Assembly (NCBI GenBank): GCA_034431765.1 | Contig: DAOUDD010000199.1 | Location: forward strand, 1-62,705 | Source: DASYAN01 sp034431765 | GTDB lineage: Bacteria > Chloroflexota > Ktedonobacteria > Ktedonobacterales > Ktedonobacteraceae | Reading direction: 5' to 3' | Length of the DNA stretch: 62,705 nucleotides | In this document: piece after piece, positions 1-7,667 of the stretch | How the letters are laid out: every line of letters begins with the position of its first letter | How positions within the stretch are numbered: the first letter of the stretch is position 1 | Made by a program: the position numbers and the translations under genes | The notes under the pieces: model-generated | Told to the model about the DNA's origin: nothing | Seen by the model: the letters and a program-made list of their open reading frames with translations, nothing else | The model's database searches: none

Positions 1-192
1 TGGAAATAATACACCATTTCACGTTGTTTTCTTTAGTAGAACTGACCTTTCCATCCAAAAATCATACCCTCTTGACGTACTGGTGGTGGTGTAGTAGTGT
101 AATCTGGAACGTTTGTTTGTACTCACTCATGCTCTGTTATTTCTCTTTCTACTACGTACGTGTAATTTAACAAATTACTATGGAAGTTATCA

Positions 193-277
193 GCCATTTA
201 TGGCACAAAGGTAGGGGCCAGCTTTAGCGCGCCCGCTGTCCTCCCCAGGGTACGGGCCAGCTTTAGCGCGCCCGCTG
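193..277. repeat. Dispersed repeat unit followed by a 39-bp-period tandem duplication
   Basis: A stem GCCAT..ATGGC at 193-204 is followed by the 24-bp unit GGGCCAGCTTTAGCGCGCCC(GCTG) at 215-238, which recurs exactly at 254-277. A related unit with the same GCCATTTATGGC lead-in occurs at 60494-60543, and a more divergent one at 44731-44765. The rest of the 392-base stretch before uvrA shows no gene; the uvrA promoter was not identified with confidence. Confidence 0.7.
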
Positions 278-392
278 GTCTCCCTCACGCCGTTATCATT
301 TCCACAGTAATTTATTTTTTTGTACCCATGTCAGGAAACGAGCAGCACTCGCAACCTGAATGCAAACAGTCTCAGGGGATGGTTAAGATAGT

Positions 393-3300
393 ATGCCTCA
401 AGATAAAATTGTGATTCGTGGTGCTCGTGAGCACAACTTAAAAAATATTGATGTAACCATTCCGCGTGATAAGCTGGTGGTTATTACAGGCCTCTCCGGG
501 TCGGGCAAGAGTAGCCTGGCGTTCGACACCCTCTTCGCTGAGGGACAGCGCCGCTACGTGGAATCCCTCTCGGCCTACGCGCGTCAATTCCTCGATAAGA
601 TGGATAAGCCTGATGTCGAGCATATCGATGGACTTTCTCCTGCTATCTCGATTGACCAGAAAGGGGCTACGCATAACCCGCGCTCAACCGTCGGTACGGT
701 TACCGAGATTTATGACTACCTGCGCCTGCTCTATGCGCGCGTTGGGCATCAGCATTGCCCACAATGTGGACGTGAGGTTAGCCAGCAGACACTTCAGCAG
801 ATCGTTGACTCCGTTCTCAGCCTCCCCGATGGCTCTCGTCTCCTCCTGCTCGCTCCCCTGGTACAGGGACGCAAGGGCGAATATAAGAATGTCTTTGAGG
901 AGATGCGCCGCTCAGGTTATGTGCGTGTCCGCGTCGATGGGCAGATTCGCGATCTGGGCGAGGAGATCGAACTCGACAAACAGAAGAAACATACGATTGA
1001 GGTCGTGGTTGATCGCTTGATCCTGCGCAAGCAGAAGAAGCAGGCAATAGCAGATAGCACCGATAGCGATAGCGGTGCACCTTCTGTTGATGGAGATGCT
1101 CTCTCCTCTCGTCCTGCACTACGCAAGGTCGCCGAACCCGCTGAAATCTATGCTCTGCCTGCACGCGATGAGACGTTGGATGCCGATGCACGCCGCCTTG
1201 CCGAACTCATTCCAGATCCAGCTCCTCCCGTACACGATGAGGTCGATCCTGCCTTTCGTCAGCGTCTCTCGGATTCGATAGAGACGACGTTGAAGCTCGG
1301 CAATGGGGTGGTCCTGGTCTCCGTAGTCGATGGGGAGGAGATTCTCTTCTCGGAAAAAGCGGCGTGTGTATACTGCGGCATCAGTTTGCCGGAGATCGCA
1401 CCGCGCACCTTTAGCTTCAATAGTCCCCACGGAGCCTGCCCTACGTGTACAGGTCTTGGTACGCAGCAAGAGATCGACCCTGAACTGGTTGTAACCAACC
1501 CGGATCTCAGCATTCTACAAGGCGCAATTGCACCGTGGAGCAAGATGATCAACGGTAGCCAGTGGCATAGCGCGACAATGGAAGCACTGGCAAAACGTTA
1601 CAACTTTGATCTGAATACTCCCTGGAAAGACCTGAGCGACGAGATTAAAAGGACCTTGCTCTATGGTACAAATGAGCAATTGACGATTCGTTACACGCCG
1701 CAACATGGACATACGCGTAACTACAACGTGCACTTTGAAGGTGTCATCAATAATCTGGATCGGCGCTACAAGCAGACCGAGAGCGAGGGTATCCGCGAAG
1801 AGATCGAGGGCTATATGTCGGCGCGCATCTGCCCCGACTGCAATGGTGCACGCCTGAAACCTGAAGCGCTTGCTGTAACGGTAGGTGGTCGCAATATTGT
1901 GCAGGTCTCCCAGCTCGCTATCTCGCGCACACAAACCTTTTTTCACGATCTTGAGGACCACGAAGTTCCACCACCCGCTTCTACAAAGCCAGTTGTTGTC
2001 TCCGCGAAGGGCAAGAAGAACGGCGCGAAAAACGCCTCCCCACTCGGAGATCCCCTGGCAAAGATCGAGATGGATGAGGAGCTTGTGCTCGGCCCCCTGA
2101 CCGCACGCGAGCGTATTATCGCACGACAGATCTTCAAAGAGATTCGCGCGCGGCTCCAGTTCTTGATCGACGTTGGCCTCGACTACTTGACGCTTGGTCG
2201 CTCTGCCGCCAGCCTCTCAGGAGGTGAAGCGCAGCGTATTCGTCTGGCAACGCAGATCGGCTCAGGTCTGATGGGTGTGCTCTACATTCTTGACGAGCCA
2301 AGCATTGGCCTGCACCAGCGCGACAATGAGCGCCTGATTCACACTCTCGTGCGCCTGCGCAATCTGGGCAATACCCTGATCGTGGTTGAGCACGATGAAG
2401 ATACGATGCGTGCCTCCGACTACATCCTTGACATCGGTCCTGGCGCGGGCGAACACGGTGGTCGAGTCGTCGCTGAGGGAACATACGAAGAGATAGTCGC
2501 GAATCCCAACTCGCTCACCGGTGACTACCTGTCAGGACGGAAGAGTATCGAGGTACCAGGAGAGCGCCGGCAGGGAAATGGCCATGCACTTGTTATTCGC
2601 GGTGCCCGCGAGAACAACTTGAAGAATATCGACGTTGAGATTCCCCTCGGCAAGTTCGTTGCCATCACTGGCGTCTCAGGCTCAGGCAAGAGCACGTTGA
2701 TCACCGATATTCTCTATCATAAGCTGGCGCAGATGTTTTATCGCGCACACGAGCGGCCCGGCGAGCATGACACGATTGAAGGTCTGGAGCACCTGGATAA
2801 GGTCATCGACATCGACCAGTCGCCGATTGGACGTACGCCGCGTTCCAATCCAGCCACCTACACCAATGCTTTTACGGGTATCCGCGAATTGTTCGCGCAG
2901 GTGCCAGAGTCGCGTATCCGTGGCTATGCGGCCGGACGCTTCTCGTTTAATGTCAAGGGTGGGCGCTGCGAAGCGTGTAAAGGCGAGGGTATCGTTAAGA
3001 TCGAGATGAACTTTCTGCCGGATGTATACGTTCCGTGCGAAGTCTGTCAGGGCAAACGCTACAACCGTGAGGCGCTGGAAATACACTACAAGGGTAAGAG
3101 TATCGCCGATGTGCTCGATATGACAGTGGAAGAGGCGCTCGACTTCTTCGCCAATGTCCCCTCGATTCATAACAAGATGAAGACGCTGTACGATGTTGGT
3201 CTAGGCTATATGCGCCTGGGCCAGCCTGCAACCACTCTTTCGGGGGGAGAGGCACAGCGTGTCAAGCTGGCAACTGAGCTATCGAGACGAGCAACCGGGC

Positions 3301-3626
3301 GCACGATGTACATTCTCGATGAGCCGACAACAGGGCTGCATTTCGCTGACGTTGCGCGCCTGCTTGAGGTCCTGCAACGGCTTGTGGACGCAGGTAATAC
3401 CATCGTCGTTATCGAACATAACCTGGATATCATCAAAAGTGCCGACTGGCTCATCGATCTTGGACCCGATGGAGGTGATGCAGGTGGACGGGTTATAGCT
3501 CAGGGCACACCAGAGGAGGTGGCCGAGATTCCACAATCCTACACCGGCCACTTCCTGAAACGCATCCTCAACGCGGCAACTGCGCTTGAACCTGTCCCCG
3601 CTGCGAGTTCTGCTGTGGCACGCTAG
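393..3626 (+). CDS. uvrA: Excinuclease ABC subunit A (UvrA)
   Basis: DNA-damage recognition ATPase of UvrABC nucleotide excision repair; it loads UvrB at lesions. The 1077-residue protein has two ABC ATPase halves: Walker A GLSGSGKSS near residue 33 and GVSGSGKST in the second half, with two LSGGEAQR signatures and two ILDEP Walker B motifs. CxxC zinc modules (CPQC, CPTC, CPDC..; CEAC...CEVC) are present. It is longer than the usual ~940 residues because of two low-complexity inserts, at about 215-290 (Ser/Asp/Pro-rich) and 525-560 (Pro/Lys-rich), plus a C-terminal tail. Its last 59 bases overlap the 3' end of the convergent gene. Family assignment is certain; the role of the inserts is unknown. 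Confidence 0.97.
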   Translation: MPQDKIVIRGAREHNLKNIDVTIPRDKLVVITGLSGSGKSSLAFDTLFAEGQRRYVESLSAYARQFLDKMDKPDVEHIDGLSPAISIDQKGATHNPRSTVGTVTEIYDYLRLLYARVGHQHCPQCGREVSQQTLQQIVDSVLSLPDGSRLLLLAPLVQGRKGEYKNVFEEMRRSGYVRVRVDGQIRDLGEEIELDKQKKHTIEVVVDRLILRKQKKQAIADSTDSDSGAPSVDGDALSSRPALRKVAEPAEIYALPARDETLDADARRLAELIPDPAPPVHDEVDPAFRQRLSDSIETTLKLGNGVVLVSVVDGEEILFSEKAACVYCGISLPEIAPRTFSFNSPHGACPTCTGLGTQQEIDPELVVTNPDLSILQGAIAPWSKMINGSQWHSATMEALAKRYNFDLNTPWKDLSDEIKRTLLYGTNEQLTIRYTPQHGHTRNYNVHFEGVINNLDRRYKQTESEGIREEIEGYMSARICPDCNGARLKPEALAVTVGGRNIVQVSQLAISRTQTFFHDLEDHEVPPPASTKPVVVSAKGKKNGAKNASPLGDPLAKIEMDEELVLGPLTARERIIARQIFKEIRARLQFLIDVGLDYLTLGRSAASLSGGEAQRIRLATQIGSGLMGVLYILDEPSIGLHQRDNERLIHTLVRLRNLGNTLIVVEHDEDTMRASDYILDIGPGAGEHGGRVVAEGTYEEIVANPNSLTGDYLSGRKSIEVPGERRQGNGHALVIRGARENNLKNIDVEIPLGKFVAITGVSGSGKSTLITDILYHKLAQMFYRAHERPGEHDTIEGLEHLDKVIDIDQSPIGRTPRSNPATYTNAFTGIRELFAQVPESRIRGYAAGRFSFNVKGGRCEACKGEGIVKIEMNFLPDVYVPCEVCQGKRYNREALEIHYKGKSIADVLDMTVEEALDFFANVPSIHNKMKTLYDVGLGYMRLGQPATTLSGGEAQRVKLATELSRRATGRTMYILDEPTTGLHFADVARLLEVLQRLVDAGNTIVVIEHNLDIIKSADWLIDLGPDGGDAGGRVIAQGTPEEVAEIPQSYTGHFLKRILNAATALEPVPAASSAVAR

Positions 3627-4935
3627 GCGACATCTGCACAACAATTTTATCTTCGGGAGCCTGCTCCGCTGGCAACGCTCCCGAATTTGTACCCTCTCCC
3701 GGAGCACCAGGTGAGGAGCCGTCCAGTTTAATCGGCGTGCCACGTTTACGCTGCCGATAGTCGATCCAGGCAATTAGAGCAATCATTGTCACGGCCACCA
3801 GCGCAATCCCGATCAGCTTGAAGAACGGCAACAGGTTCAGCGCCAATGTGCCAAAGAGCGCTGTAAAGCCATAGAAGACGTAGCAGATCTGGCGCGGACT
3901 CAGCCCCGTTGCCTTGAGACGATGATGCAGATGCGTCGTATCGTAGTGCAGCGGCGATTGACCGCGTCGCACACGGTTAATCATCACCACTGCTACGTCC
4001 AGAATCGGAATCCCCAGCACCATCAGTGCCAGCGCCGCCTTCGCCCCACCCATAATCGAGAGCACTGCCAGCCCGATCCCCAGAAATTGTGAACCACTAT
4101 CACCCATCAGAATCCGCGCAGGATTCCAGTTATGTGGCAAGAAGCCGAGTACTGCACCTGTAAAGATTGCCGCGAGGATCGCAATAGTATCCTGACCCAG
4201 TCGCCAGCTAATAATCGTCATGCATAATCCCGTAATCGCTACCACTCCACCTGCCAGCCCATCCACCCCATCGATCAAATTCACTGTATTCATCATGCCC
4301 ACCATCCAGAACCAGGTGAACAGAACGGCTGGAATGACCAGGAAGCTGATGTTGGGTTGTGTGATAAAGAGGGTAATAATGGGTCTCAGATACCACTCGC
4401 TATGCCCGATTGTTTGAAAGGGATTGCTGAAACCGTAGAGCAGCACACCGTTGAAGCGCAGGTTGAACCACGATCCCTGCCCGAAAAACAAGGGACCCTC
4501 ACTGTTCAAGAACGGCCCCATAATGATAATTACTGCAACCGTCTGTGCCAATAATTTGGGCAGAGGCTTGAGCGGCCGTACGTCGTCGTACGCATGCACG
4601 AATACCAGCAACGTCGCCCCTATCAGGAACAACCAGTAAATAGCGTTTTCTTTGGCCTGCATACCGGAATTATGAATGTAGAAGAGCAACGAGGCAATTA
4701 GAAATGCCAGATACATCCCCAATCCACCCAGGCGCGGCCTTGGATCTTGCGTCCGTCCAGGCTCTGCGGGACGAATCCACCCTGCTCTATGGGCAAGCCG
4801 TATCAGAACGAAAATGAAAATATAAGATAATAAAAAGGCGCAACATCCTCCAATGAGCAGTAAAAACAGGTCATTGGAAGCCTGTGTTGGTGATAAAAAG
4901 GATAGATGCGCGTAATCTCTACTCGCTAGAACCAT
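3568..4935 (-). CDS. Undecaprenyl-phosphate sugar-1-phosphate transferase (WecA/TagO/MraY family)
   Basis: Integral membrane enzyme of 455 residues that would transfer a UDP-sugar phosphate (usually GlcNAc-1-P) to undecaprenyl phosphate, the first step of a wall polymer or polysaccharide. About ten hydrophobic segments are visible, together with family motifs: the DD pair in HAYDDVRPLKPLPK, NLIDGVDGLAGG, GDSGSQFLG, and the HHRL cytosolic loop. The HHRL/GDSGS pattern fits the WecA/TagO branch better than MraY, and no mur cluster surrounds it. The hydrophilic C-terminal tail (about 55 residues, Pro/Gln-rich) is encoded antisense to the end of uvrA. The exact acceptor and sugar cannot be read from sequence. 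Confidence 0.9.
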   Translation of the reverse strand: MVLASRDYAHLSFLSPTQASNDLFLLLIGGCCAFLLSYIFIFVLIRLAHRAGWIRPAEPGRTQDPRPRLGGLGMYLAFLIASLLFYIHNSGMQAKENAIYWLFLIGATLLVFVHAYDDVRPLKPLPKLLAQTVAVIIIMGPFLNSEGPLFFGQGSWFNLRFNGVLLYGFSNPFQTIGHSEWYLRPIITLFITQPNISFLVIPAVLFTWFWMVGMMNTVNLIDGVDGLAGGVVAITGLCMTIISWRLGQDTIAILAAIFTGAVLGFLPHNWNPARILMGDSGSQFLGIGLAVLSIMGGAKAALALMVLGIPILDVAVVMINRVRRGQSPLHYDTTHLHHRLKATGLSPRQICYVFYGFTALFGTLALNLLPFFKLIGIALVAVTMIALIAWIDYRQRKRGTPIKLDGSSPGAPGEGTNSGALPAEQAPEDKIVVQMSPSVPQQNSQRGQVQAQLPR

Positions 4936-5121
4936 GCCGATGCCCCCCGCGCTGGTAGGTAAGAATGGACTTCTGTGTAGATATGTTTATGTATGAGTTC
5001 TGTTAGCCCTGTTAGTTCTGAATTCCTTACTTATATAAGTGGAGCTTCGTGCTCTCGATTATACGGCCTTCTTTAAAAGAACGCAAACATCCTGCCTATA
5101 GGTACAACTCTCTTTTTTCTT

Positions 5122-5988
5122 TCAAAGGTGAACGTATACAAAACGCTCGAAACCTGCATAATCCTGTTTGATTGCGACTGTTGCACCGGGAAAGATGTCT
5201 CGAAGAAGCACTGTTAGAGTTCCTGCTTGTTGATGGCCGATCTCCAACACCATCTCCGCTCCTGATTTAAGGATACCAAATTGTCGCGCCTCTGTGGAAA
5301 AACGGTGCAACAGGTCTAGCCCATTCGGGCCACTAAAAAGCGCTCCTGCCGGTTCAAAGCTGCGTACATCAGGAGCTAGACTCTCCATCTCTTCGGTTCC
5401 TACATATGGAAGATTGGCAAGTAGTAGATCGACGGGTTGGGGCAAAGGTGCAAGTAGATCGCCCTGGAGAAAGCATATTCGTTCCTCAACGTGGTGACGA
5501 CGTGCGTTGAGACGAGCAACATCCAGCGCGTCAGTAGAGATATCAGCGGCGTAGATAGTGGGTAGACGTGGCTCTGTCACTGCTAATGCGATAGGTATCG
5601 CTCCACTACCAGTTCCAATGTCGGCAACTATGGGAAGCTGATCAGCATTTAGACGCGCATGAATACTCGACAACGCCATCTCAACTAGCAGTTCCGTCTC
5701 AGGTCGCGGAATCAGCACGCGCCGATCCACCAGCAGATCCAGCCCAAAAAACTCCTTGTGTCCAAGGATATAAGCCACCGGTTCACGTAATTGCCGCCGT
5801 TGGAGCAGCGTACGATACTGCTCCTCCTGCTCAGATGTCAACTCACGCTCAGGATAAGTATATAACACACTGCGCTCTTCCCCCAGTACAGATGTCAGCA
5901 ACACCTGCGCATCGCGCCGCGCCCCCTCTATCCCCGCTTCACTAAGTACCTCTGTTCCCTGAACCAACGCTTCTCCAATAGTTATCAT
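5122..5988 (-). CDS. prmC: Release factor glutamine methyltransferase (PrmC/HemK)
   Basis: SAM-dependent enzyme methylating the Gln of the GGQ motif in peptide-chain release factors. It has 288 residues, normal for the family. An N-terminal helical domain (1-80) precedes the Rossmann methyltransferase domain with the SAM loop VADIGTGSGAIPIALA near residue 122. The catalytic NPPY tetrapeptide appears as NLPY, a conservative departure seen here directly; it retains the Asn and Tyr expected to contact the target amide. No prfA neighbour lies in this window. The gene starts 9 bases after the histidine-kinase remnant ends, so it may inherit that gene's old transcript. Confidence 0.93.
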   Translation of the reverse strand: MITIGEALVQGTEVLSEAGIEGARRDAQVLLTSVLGEERSVLYTYPERELTSEQEEQYRTLLQRRQLREPVAYILGHKEFFGLDLLVDRRVLIPRPETELLVEMALSSIHARLNADQLPIVADIGTGSGAIPIALAVTEPRLPTIYAADISTDALDVARLNARRHHVEERICFLQGDLLAPLPQPVDLLLANLPYVGTEEMESLAPDVRSFEPAGALFSGPNGLDLLHRFSTEARQFGILKSGAEMVLEIGHQQAGTLTVLLRDIFPGATVAIKQDYAGFERFVYVHL

Positions 5989-5997
5989 TCGTATTCC

Positions 5998-6545
5998 TTA
6001 CATCCCATTGCTTACGATCAACTCCTCTTCCTCAACCGACAGGGCGCGTGTGAGCAGAGTTTCATGATCGTTGGGCGAGTGCACCGTCAACGTTCCATGA
6101 TGGGCACGAGCAATCTGATTCGTCAGATACAGCCCCAGACTCAGATTTGGAAAGTGAGCGTCCACGACGATAGGCTGAAAGAGACTGTCAACCTGCTGTG
6201 AGAGGACCAATCCCATGTGTTTTACAATCAGTAGGACCTACGGTCCATCCGCTCGCCGCTCGCTGGAAACTTCCACGCGAATCTCGCTCTGTGGAGACGC
6301 TTAACTCGTCACATAGGTGAACAAATGCTCCACAGCCTGCTCCATGCGTTCAGGATCCGCGGCAAAAACAACTTCTGTCGGAAGATCAACCCGGATAGGA
6401 ATCTGCCGCGTGTCAAAAGTGTTTACAACCTTCCGCACTATCTCCCCCAGGTTCATCAATTCAAGAGTAATAGCAAAAATGCCCTGATTGATACGCGCAA
6501 TATCCAAGACGTCAGAGATGCCATGTGTGAGCAGGTGCGGCGTAT
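5998..6545 (-). pseudogene. Histidine kinase remnant with two in-frame stop codons
   Basis: Read continuously in one minus-strand frame, this patch gives the end of a dimerisation domain (HGISDVLDIARINQG), a degenerate N box (DPERMEQAVEHLF), then TAA at 6301-6303, a short stretch ending in TAG at 6238-6240, and the end of a HATPase domain (SLGLYLTNQIARAHHGTLTV). The frame is uninterrupted except for the two stops, so these are point lesions in a decaying gene. The phospho-acceptor His region and everything upstream are missing; the 5' end is fused at about 6545 to a truncated DUF488 gene. Not expected to encode a working kinase. Confidence 0.85.
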
Positions 6546-6857
6546 AAAGACCGCTTTCGGTATCCCGGATATCCTCCTCTCTCCCATCTTTGGCACACCC
6601 TGGTTTTGATCCTCTTGCTTCTGCATCGCTCGTATGTTCTGGCTCGGAGCTAGCTCTTTCAGATGAAGGTTACGTATTCCGAGTTCCTCAAGTCGTTGCT
6701 GCAAACGTTGACTATTTGCAAATGCGTACTCAGAACCGCGCATACCTCGCCGCCGTCGCAGATCACAAAAAGTATCAATTTGAGCATCCTGGATAGCTTG
6801 AAAAAAAGCATCACGGGTAAAGCCGTAAGCGCCTAGTGTGACTATCTCCACTTTCAT
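6456..6857 (-). pseudogene. Truncated DUF488 gene fused to kinase remnant
   Basis: The first ~105 residues match the DUF488 family (LGAYGFTRDAFFQAI, CDLRRRRGMRGSEYAFANS, LHLKELAPSQNIR). After about residue 105 (near 6545) similarity stops and the frame continues through the out-of-frame histidine-kinase sequence to a stop at 6456. The lost C-terminal part normally carries the CxExxPxxCHR motif that the neighbouring paralogue still has. Its ATG overlaps the stop of the upstream DUF488 gene by four bases, so the pair was once a translationally coupled tandem. DUF488 function is not established. Confidence 0.75.
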
Positions 6858-7465
6858 TTCACCTCATCTCTTGGAGTATAGCGTTTTCGCGAACGACCAA
6901 TTTTTCCACTCTGCTCTATCAACGGCACATCATCGAACAGCGAGAGCTGTCCGTTCGAGAGCATAAGATTCAGCTCTTCTTGAGTCTTGAGTGCTCCTTT
7001 TTCATCAATATGTGAAACGTCAATATGCTGTTCGAACAATGTGTTACCGATGAGCTTACTACGATGACATTCCTGAGGTTTTAGCTCTGAGCACATAATG
7101 GCTACGCGTAGCCTCTTCGCCCATGCCGTTCGTAAACGCTGAATGCCCTGCTGATAAAATGATTTTGTACTTACCAACGCGTAATCAACTTTATCATCTA
7201 TATAGCAGCTTTCATCACTCGGGCGGCCCCCTAATGTATTCCCCATGTATAGATAGCGTATGGAGTACTCGCTCAGGCTTTTTTCAAGGAGAGATCTAGA
7301 AAATTGCGGATTGTGGCGCGAGTAGGGCTGTGAGCGCACATCAACGAGGAAGGCAATAGAGTAATATTGCAGTAACTGGATAAATTCTTCTATTGTGCGA
7401 TTGCCATGACCAATGGTATATAAAAGAATATTATTACTTTCCACCGACCTGCTGCGCCCCCTCAA
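6854..7465 (-). CDS. DUF488 family protein
   Basis: Intact 203-residue DUF488 protein: N-terminal YTIGHGNRTIEEFI, VDVRSQPYSRHNPQFS, and C-terminal CSELKPQECHRSKLIG, whose Cys and His residues are conserved in the family. The listed start is a TTG; a GTG at 7444 (eight codons in) is an alternative and there is no ATG in the segment, so the start is uncertain. It is followed with a four-base overlap by a truncated paralogue. The biochemical role of DUF488 is not known to me. Confidence 0.85.
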   Translation of the reverse strand: MRGRSRSVESNNILLYTIGHGNRTIEEFIQLLQYYSIAFLVDVRSQPYSRHNPQFSRSLLEKSLSEYSIRYLYMGNTLGGRPSDESCYIDDKVDYALVSTKSFYQQGIQRLRTAWAKRLRVAIMCSELKPQECHRSKLIGNTLFEQHIDVSHIDEKGALKTQEELNLMLSNGQLSLFDDVPLIEQSGKIGRSRKRYTPRDEVK

Positions 7466-7603
7466 CTACAAAATTTATAGGAAAGCGGTTCCTTCTGAAC
7501 AAGGATACTACAAAAATGCAAAATTTTCAATTGGCTATATCAATGCTTTTTATGAAAAAGAATATCATAAATTTCCTATATGATTCTCTTTATAGTAAGG
7601 TAC

Positions 7604-7642
7604 AGAAAGCTAAAAAGGCATCCTCATTTTCGAGGACGCCTT
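7604..7642 (-). terminator. Rho-independent terminator of spoVR
   Basis: On the minus strand, AAGGCGTCCTC..GAGGATGCCTT forms an 11-bp stem (one G-T pair) followed by TTTTTAGCTTT. It lies 26 bases after the spoVR stop and closes the prkA-yhbH-spoVR unit. Confidence 0.85.
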
Positions 7643-7667
7643 CAAGACTATAAGAAGTTCTCTCTTA

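Noticed and set aside
72..103. TTGACG...TGTAAT promoter before uvrA
   Set aside because: Spacer is 20 bases, too long; the 17-base alternative -10 is poor.
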